From positions 1 through 34,613 of the forward strand of contig CAJURF010000034.1 of NCBI GenBank assembly GCA_910588825.1: DNA of 34,613 bases. Direction: 5' to 3'. Shown here in pieces: positions 16,973 through 25,700 of this stretch (the first letter of the stretch is position 1; every line of letters starts with the position of its first letter). The DNA is from an uncultured Lachnospiraceae bacterium (GTDB taxonomy: Bacteria > Bacillota > Clostridia > Lachnospirales > Lachnospiraceae). A program made the position numbers and the translations under genes. Below the pieces are notes generated by a model. It ran no database searches and was not told the origin of the DNA. It was given only the letters and a program-made list of their open reading frames with translations.

Positions 16973-18264
16973 AAGTCATTCTCCATCTGTCCGGCCTGGT
17001 AGACAATCTTTCCATCGCAGATAGTGGCTGTCACCCTGCCTTTTACTTTTCTTCCATTAAATGGTGTATTCTTTCCCTTGGACACGAAGGTTCGGGCATC
17101 AATGATGTACTCCTCATCCGGATCAATGATGGTAATGTCCGCAGCCTTGCCTTCTCTCAAGGTGCCTTTATCCAGATTGAGAATCTGCGCGGGATTGCGG
17201 CTCATTTTTTCCGCCATCTGCATAGGGGTCAGAATTCCCTTGTCCACCAGCTCAGTAATGACCAGCGGCACACAGGTTTCCAGGCCTACAACCCCGAAGG
17301 GGGCATTTTTCATAGAACCCTCTTTTTCTTTAAGTGTATGGGGGGCATGGTCCGTGCTGATCACGTCCACAACATCTTCTTTGAGAGCTTTTCGCAGGGC
17401 CTCTTTGTCCTCGTGTCTGCGAAGAGGCGGATTCATTTTAAAGTTAGGATTATCCCCTGGAATGTCTTCACTGCACAATGTGAAATGGTGGGGACAAACC
17501 TCTCCCGTGACGGAACACCCCGTATCTTTAATAAGCTGGAGCATATGCACACTTTGTTTGGTGGAGCAGTGACACAGATGCAGATGCACACCTGCATCCT
17601 GTGCCAGGAAAATGTCTCTGGCCACAATGATGTTCTCTACCATACTGCTGATCCCAGGAAGACCAAGTTGGGCGGCTTTCTCATCATCGTTCATGCAGCC
17701 GCTGCCCACCAGCATCTGGTCTTCGCAGTGGGCCATAACGGGAATGTTATGCTTCTTGGCAATCAGCATGGCATCCAGATACAGCTGAGAGTTCATAACA
17801 GATTTTCCGTCTTCGGAAATAGCCGGTATACCTGCCTGGATCATCTCTTCAATATCGGCCAGCTCGGTCCCTTTCTGTCCCTTTGTGATGGCGCCGGCCT
17901 GCAGTACATGGATGGGAGACACCTCATCAGCTTTGTGATGTACATAATTTACACGGCTGGCTGTGTCAATCACCGGATGGGTATTTGGCATGGCCAGGAC
18001 CGTTGTGAATCCCCCTTTTGCTGCGGCCTTTCCGCCGGAGGCGATATCTTCTTTCTCCTCCTGCCCCGGATCGCGGAAGTGTACATGCAGATCAATCAGC
18101 CCCGGCATCACGTAACACCCTTTTGCATCCAGAACCTGGTCGGCTTCCCCCTGTTTGATTTTTCCCACTTTTTGGATTAGTCCGTCTTCGATATACACAT
18201 CTGTGACTTCATCCAGCTTTGTATCCGGATCAATGACCCGGCCTCCTTTGATCAAAATACCCAT
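16969..18264 (-). CDS. pyrC: Dihydroorotase, class I
   Basis: Cyclises carbamoyl aspartate to dihydroorotate. The 431-residue zinc amidohydrolase has the HVHFRDPGQEEKED metal motif near residue 60, FTTVLAMPNTHPV, MAHCED and VISTDHAPHTLKEKE, with metal-binding His and Asp residues in the usual order. The start is ATG at 18264 after GGAGGTGTTT; an upstream in-frame codon at 18276 falls in the ribosome site. It is the first gene of the pyr operon and has its own extended -10 promoter about 70 bases upstream. No PyrR-type attenuator fold was recognised in the leader. pyrB, normally upstream, is absent. Confidence 0.95.
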   Translation of the reverse strand: MGILIKGGRVIDPDTKLDEVTDVYIEDGLIQKVGKIKQGEADQVLDAKGCYVMPGLIDLHVHFRDPGQEEKEDIASGGKAAAKGGFTTVLAMPNTHPVIDTASRVNYVHHKADEVSPIHVLQAGAITKGQKGTELADIEEMIQAGIPAISEDGKSVMNSQLYLDAMLIAKKHNIPVMAHCEDQMLVGSGCMNDDEKAAQLGLPGISSMVENIIVARDIFLAQDAGVHLHLCHCSTKQSVHMLQLIKDTGCSVTGEVCPHHFTLCSEDIPGDNPNFKMNPPLRRHEDKEALRKALKEDVVDVISTDHAPHTLKEKEGSMKNAPFGVVGLETCVPLVITELVDKGILTPMQMAEKMSRNPAQILNLDKGTLREGKAADITIIDPDEEYIIDARTFVSKGKNTPFNGRKVKGRVTATICDGKIVYQAGQMENDL

Positions 18265-18338
18265 AAACACCTCCAAATATTTCTGTTTATTTTATATCCG
18301 GCGATTTTAAATCACTGAATATATAGTACGTTCTCTCG

Positions 18339-18347
18339 ATTATAACA
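18339..18347 (-). promoter_or_regulatory. Extended -10 promoter of the pyr operon
   Basis: On the minus strand TGTTATAAT is an extended -10 element; no good -35 box lies 17 bases upstream. The transcript would start near 18332 and have an AT-rich leader of about 70 bases before pyrC. Confidence 0.6.
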
Positions 18348-18428
18348 TGATTCTTCTGCTTTGGCACGAAAAAGTTGCCAGCCGCCCCAGAAACTGAGGA
18401 ATAGTTATTGAAAAAACCAAATTTCTCC

Positions 18429-18457
18429 TTGACTTTTTCAAATGCCCCACTTATAAT
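18429..18457 (+). promoter_or_regulatory. Near-consensus sigma-A promoter
   Basis: TTGACT (18429-18434), a 17-base spacer and TATAAT (18452-18457). It is the best promoter match in the window and has no ORF close behind it; the next gene begins nearly 400 bases downstream. It probably drives the structured RNA starting near 18465. Confidence 0.85.
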
Positions 18458-18464
18458 AGGAACT

Positions 18465-18690
18465 GCTTGGTTAAGGCTATACGCTGTAAGAGAGAATCAC
18501 TAGTTTTTAGAGATTATATTACAACAATATAGTCTGTAAAAGCTGGTGAATTTTTGGGTCTGTAGGAAATATGATCCGTAATTGGTGCCGGACTGCCGCC
18601 TAATGTGCATTCCGTGCGCAAAGCAGGCGAAACTCCTTCGCAGGTAGTGGGGGTGGGGATTAAGAGCGGCTGTGCCGCTTAGTTCTTAAA
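18465..18690 (+). ncRNA. Putative structured non-coding RNA, family unresolved
   Basis: About 225 bases without coding sense follow the strong promoter. Visible stems: GAACT near the 5' end with AGTTC near 18681-18685 as a closing helix; GATTATATT/AATATAGTC (18512-18534); GGGTC/GATCC (18556-18577); CGCCT/AGGCG (18597-18629) enclosing TGTGC/GCGCA; and AGCGGC-TGT-GCCGCT (18665-18679). A G-rich single-stranded stretch lies at 18645-18658. An abundant housekeeping RNA such as 6S RNA or a raiA-type RNA would fit the size and promoter, but I cannot match either consensus from memory. A very long leader of the downstream cold-shock gene is the alternative. The exact 3' end is not clear. Confidence 0.55.
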
Positions 18691-18844
18691 GTTGGAAGTG
18701 TTTTCGGGTTATTCGTTTATTTGTATCAGGCAGAAATGAAAACTGCTGCCCGTCTTGTCTTCGGTTCACCAGCAGCATTTACCGCTGTACAGGGAGATCC
18801 TTTACAGCATCATCTCATTTTTTATTTTTTATGGAGGTAACATT

Positions 18845-19045
18845 ATGAACAAAGGTACTGTTAAATGGTTTAATGCAGAAAAAGGATATGGTTTTATTAC
18901 CGGAGAAGACGGAGCTGATGTATTTGTACATTTCTCTGCTATTCAGGGAGAAGGCTTTAAATCTTTAGATGAAGGCCAGGCTGTTTCTTATGATTTGACC
19001 GAAGGAGCCCGCGGAATGCAGGCTGCCAACGTTGTAAAATTATAA
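18845..19045 (+). CDS. cspA: Cold-shock domain protein
   Basis: A 66-residue single-domain nucleic-acid-binding protein of the CspA/CspB family. RNP1 is KGYGFI (about 13-18) and RNP2 is VFVHFSAI (about 26-33); MNKGTVKWFNAEKG at the start is diagnostic. It binds single-stranded RNA or DNA and acts as an RNA chaperone. ATG at 18845 follows GGAGG; the frame is open upstream to 18755, but that is leader. The untranslated region carries a small hairpin (GCTGTA near 18783 with TACAGC near 18802) and is long, as usual for thermoregulated csp genes. Which paralogue it is cannot be told, so the symbol is generic. Confidence 0.93.
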   Translation: MNKGTVKWFNAEKGYGFITGEDGADVFVHFSAIQGEGFKSLDEGQAVSYDLTEGARGMQAANVVKL

Positions 19046-19055
19046 TTTTCTGTCA

Positions 19056-19086
19056 AAAACCCCCAGGAATGACTTCCCGGGGGTTC
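19056..19086 (+). terminator. Intrinsic terminator of the cold-shock gene
   Basis: AACCCCC(A)GGAA, a short loop, TTCC(C)GGGGGTT and then TCTTTG form a GC-rich hairpin ten bases after the stop codon. Confidence 0.85.
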
Positions 19087-19128
19087 TTTGTCTCGTTTTT
19101 GTCTGGTTTTTGATTTTCCTACAGAACT

Positions 19129-19377
19129 TTACTCGTCTGTATTTAGGTCAGACAGGTAATCGTCGATTGCCCCAGTGTCCATAACCGTTTCATGGACTTT
19201 TGAGTTTTGGGATGCGGTTACTTTGCCGTAGACAGAATATCCCACCCATACCACCAGCACAGCGCAGAGCAGAATTCCGGCAAATTTTTCCAATGCCAGC
19301 ATCCGCTTTTCCTTTTTATAAATTTCGTGCCGCCGTGCTTTTTTTTCCTTATAACGGTCTACTTTTTCCTGGCTCAT
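19129..19377 (-). CDS. Small single-pass membrane protein, unknown
   Basis: An 82-residue protein: a very basic cytoplasmic N terminus (about 1-28, KVDRYKEKKARRHEIYKKEKR), one transmembrane helix (about 33-52, FAGILLCAVLVVWVGYSVYG) and an acidic external tail ending YLSDLNTDE. ATG at 19377 follows AAGGGGATATTTC. Charge distribution gives an N-in topology. It stands alone between convergent cspA and the upstream degV gene. I recognise no family or function; similar small basic membrane proteins occur near division or wall genes, but this is not shown here. Confidence 0.7.
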   Translation of the reverse strand: MSQEKVDRYKEKKARRHEIYKKEKRMLALEKFAGILLCAVLVVWVGYSVYGKVTASQNSKVHETVMDTGAIDDYLSDLNTDE

Positions 19378-19480
19378 GAAATATCCCCTTCTTTATCTCT
19401 TTATAATGGAATGTTTTCCATCTGCACGGTTGTTATTATACAATACTTTTTATCAAAAGAAAAGCCTTAAACGGGAATAC

Positions 19481-20320
19481 TTAAACAACGACAATGATAC
19501 CTCCGTCATTGGCATACATAGAGCTTACACCGGCAGTGTCCAAAACAAGGATATCCTGTACCTGTACGCGGTCCCTGATGGCATCGCGGACCATCTCAGC
19601 CCGTTCCAGACAGTTGCAGTGGGAGATGGCCAGTTTTTTCATCCCGGCATTTTGGATTTCAGATTCGATCAGGGACACCATTTTGACCAATGCTTTGTTG
19701 ATTCCACGCGCCTGGTCCCGCTGGAGAATGGTTCCTTCCGAGGAAGCGCCCATCACAGGTTTGATATTCAGCGCAGAAGCCACCAGCGCTTTAACCTTGC
19801 TCATGCGCCCGTTCTTTCGCAGGGTTTCCAGGTTTTCCAGCACAAAGTAAGTGTTCTGGCTGTCAATATACATTTCCACCTGAGTCACAACTTCCTCGAA
19901 AGTCATGCCGGCTTCTTCACATTCCTGGATTTTTAAGGCAATCAGTGTTTCACCCACAGAGGCAGAACGGGAATTGAATATGTGGATCTTTTTGTCCGGC
20001 TTTTCTTCAGATAAAAGCTGTCTGCCAAGCATTGCGCTGTTATAAGAACCGCTCAGTTCAGCTGACAAAGTAACGCCATAAATATGCTCTGCCTCACAGT
20101 CAAAAGCCTGTCTGTAGCGTTCCGGTGAAGGGCAGGAAGACTTGGGGCAGTTGGGGCTTGCGGCCACCTTTGCCAGAAAGCTTTTTTGGTCAAACGTATC
20201 ATCGTCTACAATATCTTCATCATCAACAATCAATGTCAAAGGCACGGATTCGAACCGGGCGTCTTCTTTGTATGCGGCGGGAAGTTCTCCGCAGCTGTCA
20301 ATCACAATTTTATAACTCAT
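19481..20320 (-). CDS. DegV family fatty-acid-binding protein
   Basis: A 279-residue cytoplasmic protein of the DegV/FakB fold. MSYKIVIDSCGELP at the start, the KSSCPSPERYRQAF lipid-carboxyl-binding motif (about 75-88), YGVTLSAELSGSYNSAML and NTYFVLENLETLRKNGRMSKVKALVASALNIKPVM are characteristic. FakB-type members present bound fatty acids to the kinase FakA, leading to phospholipid synthesis; whether this paralogue does so is not known, and no fakA is nearby. ATG at 20320 follows GAGG. Single-gene transcription is likely. Confidence 0.9.
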   Translation of the reverse strand: MSYKIVIDSCGELPAAYKEDARFESVPLTLIVDDEDIVDDDTFDQKSFLAKVAASPNCPKSSCPSPERYRQAFDCEAEHIYGVTLSAELSGSYNSAMLGRQLLSEEKPDKKIHIFNSRSASVGETLIALKIQECEEAGMTFEEVVTQVEMYIDSQNTYFVLENLETLRKNGRMSKVKALVASALNIKPVMGASSEGTILQRDQARGINKALVKMVSLIESEIQNAGMKKLAISHCNCLERAEMVRDAIRDRVQVQDILVLDTAGVSSMYANDGGIIVVV

Positions 20321-20496
20321 ATCGTCCTCTTTTCCACTTTACATAGTATTAAATACCACATTTATACTACCATACTTGCCGGTGCATGAAAAGTCTTTTT
20401 CAAAAACTTCTATTCTTTTTTGAAAAATTCATATATAATGATAAAAGCATGTTTGGCAGTTCATTCCAATGAATGTATAGATATAAGGAGTATGCA

Positions 20497-21003
20497 ATGA
20501 TTGCACTGAAAATAACAAATCTGAAAAAATTCATGTCCCAGCTGCTGATAGGAGAGTGTTTTGACTCCTTTTGGCTGTCGGAGGCTTCCATTACCACAGG
20601 AAACACATATATAATAGAAGGAACTCTTCATCCGGAATTTTTTTCAGAAGAGGCACAGGAAGTTTTAGAGCGCTGCCACCGCACCCATTCACTGTGGAAA
20701 GAAATGAAACCTTTCTGCTATTCTATCATACGGGGAAAGCAGACGCCCCTTCAGTTCAAATTTGTTTTCCGCCTGTCCTATGAAAAAGTCCGTCATGCTG
20801 TGGCGGAGAGCGGGATTTCGCTGGAGCCGGACCACATAAACGGTTTGTTTCTGAATATTCAGTACAGTGCCGGGCAGCTCAGCTGCACAACAGGAACTTC
20901 TATGAGCGCCTTTTCTCTGGATAAATCTCTGGACCAGATGTGGGATCGGATGGTGCTGCATTTTTTTCAGGAAAATGATATAGACTATGAGGAAAGCTTC
21001 TGA
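20497..21003 (+). CDS. DUF5721 family protein
   Basis: A 168-residue soluble protein starting MIALKITNLKKFMSQLLIGECFDSF and containing EGTLHPEFF, RCHRTHSLWKEMKPFCYSIIRGK, LQFKFVFRLS and HINGLFLNIQYS, which I associate with the DUF5721 family common in Lachnospiraceae. Function unknown. The ATG at 20497 is preceded by AAGGAG six bases away; the frame extends to 20473 without need. A TATAAT lies near 20435, but no clear -35. It is separate from the divergent degV gene. Confidence 0.8.
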   Translation: MIALKITNLKKFMSQLLIGECFDSFWLSEASITTGNTYIIEGTLHPEFFSEEAQEVLERCHRTHSLWKEMKPFCYSIIRGKQTPLQFKFVFRLSYEKVRHAVAESGISLEPDHINGLFLNIQYSAGQLSCTTGTSMSAFSLDKSLDQMWDRMVLHFFQENDIDYEESF

Positions 21004-21095
21004 TAAAGAAGTTTCTTTTAGTCCGGAGGGATTCATGTTATACTGTAAAAGATTCAAGATGAAATTTATAGATGTGAGATAAAAGGAGAAAGAAC

Positions 21096-21506
21096 ATGTG
21101 GACATGTCCCAAATGCGGCCGCGCGTTTAAAAAGAGGAATCAGAGTCATTACTGTGGAAAGGCGCCGGAGACCATTGATGAGTATATAGCGGCACAGACA
21201 GAGGAGGCGCAGCATTATCTGAATGAGATACGAAATGTTATCCGCGAAGCACTGCCGGAGGCAGAGGAGCGGATTTCCTGGAGTATGCCCACGTTTTGGA
21301 AAGAGCACAATATCATTCAGTTTGCTGCCCATAAAAAACACATCGGCCTGTATGCGGGGACTGAGGCGGTTGTAGAGTATGCCCGGCAGCTCAAAGATTA
21401 TAAGACGAGTAAAGGGACTATACAGTTTTTGTATCACAAGCCTATTCCCTTGGAGCTGATTGGGGAGATTGCAAAGTGGTGTTATGACACGGGAAACCAT
21501 CCGTGA
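21096..21506 (+). CDS. DUF1801 / YdhG-like protein with N-terminal zinc-ribbon motif
   Basis: A 136-residue protein. The first 22 residues (WTCPKCGRAFKKRNQSHYCG) carry CxxC plus His and Cys, a likely small zinc ribbon. The remainder has the DUF1801 pattern: ETIDEYIAAQ, IRNVIREALPEAEERISWSMPTFW, NIIQFAAHKKHIGLYAG and KGTIQFLYHKPIP. This fold resembles frataxin-like iron chaperones such as B. subtilis YdhG, but the function here is unproven. ATG at 21096 follows AAAGGAG. Its end overlaps a possible small ORF. Confidence 0.83.
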   Translation: MWTCPKCGRAFKKRNQSHYCGKAPETIDEYIAAQTEEAQHYLNEIRNVIREALPEAEERISWSMPTFWKEHNIIQFAAHKKHIGLYAGTEAVVEYARQLKDYKTSKGTIQFLYHKPIPLELIGEIAKWCYDTGNHP

Positions 21507-21582
21507 GTGTTTTGCATTCAGCCCGGATGATGAGGCCGCAAAACTGAAGAAAATGGATGAGATATTGAGAAAAACAGGATAA
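21484..21582 (+). CDS. Possible 32-residue small protein
   Basis: An ATG inside the end of the DUF1801 gene opens a 32-codon frame that reads MTRETIRECFAFSPDDEAAK and ends KKMDEILRKTG. The sequence is helical, charged and natural-looking, without rare-residue runs. The overlap of 23 bases suggests translation by re-initiation; the ribosome site (AGTGG) is weak. It could instead be the shifted C-terminal end of a longer ancestral gene. Confidence 0.35.
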   Translation: MTRETIRECFAFSPDDEAAKLKKMDEILRKTG

Positions 21583-21605
21583 ACAGTAAGAAGGGCGGTA
21601 CAGTT

Positions 21606-22763
21606 GTGTTTCAAAAAATAAGCCAGGATGAAATTCCGCCAAGGAGACGGCTGAGACGGGCGGCAGCCTGGACTGCATTGGCAGCGGCATTTGGCGGGTG
21701 TGGTGTGGCAATAGCAGGCTGCGGCGGGGCAGAAGATACTGTGGCGTTATCGGGCGGCCAGCCGGCCCTGGAGCATCAAGACAGTGGTACAAGTACACAG
21801 TCTGAACAGGCAGTGGACTTTGACCATGAGCTGGATTCCTACCAGCCTTTGAAAAAGACATATAATTTTTACTTTACATATAAAATGGTGCATCCATGGT
21901 GGGATGCCGTTGCTCTGGGGCTGGAGGATGCTGCAGAGCAGTATGCTGACAGGGGAATTGTAATCAAGTATGAATATCTGGCACCCAATGAAGTCTCTGC
22001 CCAGGATCAGATCCAGCGTTTGTCAGAGGCGTCTTCGAGGGGGTTTGACGTGATCGGTGTGGATGTGGCAGATGTGGAGATTGTCGCGCCTGTGGTGAAT
22101 GAACTTATCAGAGATGGGCACAAGGTTATGACGTTTTCCAGTTCTGACGCATCAAAAGAAGATGGCTGTGAACGGATTGCCTATGTGGGCAATACCCATA
22201 ACCGGGAGGACGGGGCAGACCTTACAGAGGCCCTGTGTGAGAAACTTCAGTATGTGGGAAAGACAGCTGTACTGGTGGGGACAAAAGGAGCACCCTGCCA
22301 TGAAGAAAGAGCCCTTGGCGTTCAGGATGTGATTGAGAAGTATCCGGGCATGTCAGTGGTAGAGACTGCTTACGATGGGGACTCTGTGGAAAATGCGTAT
22401 GGGCTTACCCAGGATATTTTGGAACGCCACAGCGACCTTGACGGTATTATCTGCTGTAATATGAGCAATCCGGTTGGAGCTGCAAGAGCCGTGATAGAGG
22501 CAGGGCGCCAGGAGGACATTGTGATTGTGGGGATGGACCATGACCAGGAGGCGCTTCAATATCTCAGAGATGGGATTATTTACGCTCTGGGCGTGCAGGA
22601 TTGTTATTCCATCGGCTTTGACACCGTTCAGGTGGCTGTCAAGATAGCAGACGGGTGTCTTCCGGGGGATGAGTATCCGGAGAAAACACAGGAGATCACT
22701 ACCATAATTTACCAGGAGGGGGCTGCGGCAATGCTTCAGACCCTTTACGGTGAAATTGAATAA
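21606..22763 (+). CDS. Lipoprotein periplasmic-binding-type protein, sensor partner
   Basis: A 385-residue exported protein. After an N terminus with RRRLRR comes a hydrophobic segment and a lipobox IAGC (Cys39), so it is tethered to the outer face of the membrane. From about residue 82 it has the sugar-binding peripheral-binding-protein I fold: YFTYKMVHPWWDAVALGLEDAA, GFDVIGVDVADVEIV, GHKVMTFSSSD, YVGNTHNREDGADL, DGIICCNMSNPVGAARAV and VIVGMDHDQEALQYLRDG. Start is GTG at 21606 after GGGCGG. No ABC permease or ATPase gene is near; instead it lies 17 bases upstream of a hybrid sensor kinase, so it most likely presents a ligand (sugar or autoinducer-like) to that kinase. Confidence 0.85.
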   Translation: MFQKISQDEIPPRRRLRRAAAWTALAAAFGGCGVAIAGCGGAEDTVALSGGQPALEHQDSGTSTQSEQAVDFDHELDSYQPLKKTYNFYFTYKMVHPWWDAVALGLEDAAEQYADRGIVIKYEYLAPNEVSAQDQIQRLSEASSRGFDVIGVDVADVEIVAPVVNELIRDGHKVMTFSSSDASKEDGCERIAYVGNTHNREDGADLTEALCEKLQYVGKTAVLVGTKGAPCHEERALGVQDVIEKYPGMSVVETAYDGDSVENAYGLTQDILERHSDLDGIICCNMSNPVGAARAVIEAGRQEDIVIVGMDHDQEALQYLRDGIIYALGVQDCYSIGFDTVQVAVKIADGCLPGDEYPEKTQEITTIIYQEGAAAMLQTLYGEIE

Positions 22764-22780
22764 AACAGCGGGAGAAGAAG

Positions 22781-25700
22781 ATGGAGCAGTCACAGTATAA
22801 TAGTATCAATGAAAAGCAGAAAAAGCAGACAGCGGCTTCTGCCATTTGGGGAGCACTGATTATTGCAGCCATTCTTCTCATCACAACGGTCTGGGTATCC
22901 AACAGTGCCAGGCTGGGAACAAGCCGGGCAGTGAATAAAGTCAGTGAATTCTATCTGGAGGAACTGGCTGGCCGGAGGGCCGGGGTGGTTGCAGAGGAGC
23001 TGAAGAATAACTTTGCACAGATGGAACATTCACTTCAGGTGCTGGAAGAATCTGATTTGGAATCTCAGGAGGCACTGCGAGGTTTCCTTGGAAAAGTGAA
23101 ACGGCTTTGCGATGTGGATAAATTTGCGCTGGTAGATGAAAATGGAGTGGTTTATACAGAACACAGCACCACTTCCGGACTGAGCAGATATTCTTTCCTT
23201 TCTGAGAAACTGACAAAACCGGTGATTAACACCTCCAATCTCTATGGAGCCAGGAAGCAGGTGATTCTGGCGGTTCCTGTGAAAGATATTTTTTTCCAGG
23301 GGGCTCAGATGACGGCGTGCTTTATCCAGATTAATATTGACGAAATGCTGAGTTCTCTCACATTACAGACCAGTGATAATGAGACTTACTGCAATTTATA
23401 TTATCAAAATGGTACGGCGCTGACCAATGATGATTTTGGATATCTCCAGGCAGGGAGCAATCTTTTAACATCCCTGAGGGAGGCGGATATTGGTGAGGGA
23501 TTCAGCTATGAACAGATAGAAAAGGATTTTACGGACGGCAGGTCCGGGCAGGTGTCCTTTAGCCATCAAGGGCTTCAGGAGGATCTCTGCTATGTCCCGG
23601 TGGAGGGAACAAACTGGATGCTGACAATCCTGATTCAGGATAGTGTGATCAGCAGCCAGATCAGCTCCATCAGTTCCAAAATGATGAGCCATAGCGCCAT
23701 TCAGATTATCGTTACCGTGATTACCATGAGCGTGGTGTTTTTCGCGCTGATTGTCCAGGACAGGAAGAATGCAAAACTTCTTCTGGAACAGGAAAAGGCA
23801 GATGGAAACAGAATCAGGGACGCCTATATGCAGATTGAGCGGCAGCAGGCGGCTATGAAAAATATTCAGGCTGCCATAGGGTCCGGGCCATGGAGTATGG
23901 AATTTAATGAGAATGCAGAGATGGTATCTTGTACATGGACTGATGTATTCCGGAGGATGCTGGGATATGAAAGTGAGGAGGACTTTCCTAATCAGCTGGA
24001 ATCCTGGTCAGATTTGCTGCATGAGGAAGACCGGGAACGGGTGCTGAGTGAATACTGGGCTACAGTGAGAGACTATACAGATGAAAAGACTTATGATGTG
24101 GAATATCGTGTGATGACGAAAAATGCAGGATGGAGATGGTTTCATGCGGCGGGGAGGCTGTCCAGGCGACAAGACGGATCGCCGGTGACTTTTGTGGGGC
24201 TTTTCATGGATATTGACGATGAGAAGAGGATGGAGGCCCAGCTGAAGCAGCAGAAGATAGAACTGGAGGATGCACTGGCGGCGGCTCAGCATGCCAATCG
24301 GGCAAAGACTACATTTCTCAACAATATGTCCCACGATATCCGGACGCCTATGAATGCCATCATCGGCTTTACATCCCTTGCGGCGGCTCACATTGATAAC
24401 GTGGAACAGGTGCAGGATTATCTGTCCAAGATCACCACGTCCAGCAATCATCTGCTCAGCCTGATTAATGATGTGCTGGATATGAGCCGCATCGAGAGCG
24501 GAAAGGTAAAGATTGAGGAGAAGGAAGCTTCTCTTCCGGAGATTATGCATGACCTGAAGACCATTGTACAGGCGGACATTACATCTAAGCAGCTGGAATT
24601 CTATATTGATACAGCGGATGTGATCCACGAGAATGTACTGTGCGATAAACTGAGATTGAATCAGGTTCTGCTGAATCTGCTCAGCAATGCCATGAAGTTT
24701 ACAAAACCCGGCGGCATTGTCAGCGTCTGTGTCCGGCAGAAAGGAAGTGCGCCAAAAGGCTGTGCTTCCTATGAATTCCAGGTGAAGGATACGGGAATCG
24801 GGATGAGCCGGGAGTTCTTAGAGCATGTGTTTGAGCCTTTTGAGCGGGAGCGAACCAGCACAGTCAGCGGAATCCAGGGCACAGGGCTTGGTATGGCAAT
24901 TACTAAGAATATAGTGGATATGATGGGAGGTTCGATTTTCGTTGAGAGTGAAGTGGGAAAGGGAACGTCCTTTACCGTATCCTTGCAGTTTAAGACCTGT
25001 TCCGGTCCTGTAAGGCGGGAGGTGATCCCAGAGCTGAAAGGGCTTCGGGCGCTGGTGGCTGATGATGATTTTAATACCTGTTCCAGTGTAACGAAGATGC
25101 TTGCCACTATCGGCATGCGGCCTGACTGGACCACTTCCGGTAAGGAGACCGTGCTTCGGGCCAGGCTGGCCAAGGAGCAGAATGATGAGTACGCTGTCTA
25201 TATGATAGACTGGCTGATGCCGGATATGAACGGAGTCGAGGTGGTCAGACGCATCCGCAAGGTGATTGCAGATGACACACCTATTATTATTCTGACTGCC
25301 TATGACTGGTCAGACATTGAGGAGGAGGCAAAAAAGGCAGGCGTTACCGCTTTCTGCGCTAAGCCGGTCTTTTTATCAGAACTCAGAAAGATTCTGGAGA
25401 AACCGTTTACAGTGCACAGCACAGCCAGTGACATTCCGGAAGATGATATTATTTTCGATGGAAAAAGAATTCTTCTGGTGGAGGACAATGAGCTCAATCA
25501 GGAAATTGCAGTGGAGATTCTGCAGGAAGCGGGATTTCAGGTGGAGACAGCTGATGACGGCGCGGCTGCTGTGGACAGGCTGAAAAAGGCCGTACCTGGG
25601 CAGTACGACCTGGTGCTGATGGATATCCAGATGCCCGTTATGAATGGCTACGAGGCAGCAGAACAAATCCGGAAATTAGAACATACGGAAATTTCAAATA

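Noticed and set aside
18277..18332. PyrR-binding attenuator in the pyrC leader
   Set aside because: The leader is only about 70 bases, AT-rich, and shows neither anti-terminator nor terminator hairpins.
24008..24628. 206-codon minus-strand frame within the sensor kinase
   Set aside because: It is antisense to the PAS and HisKA coding region with no start signal.
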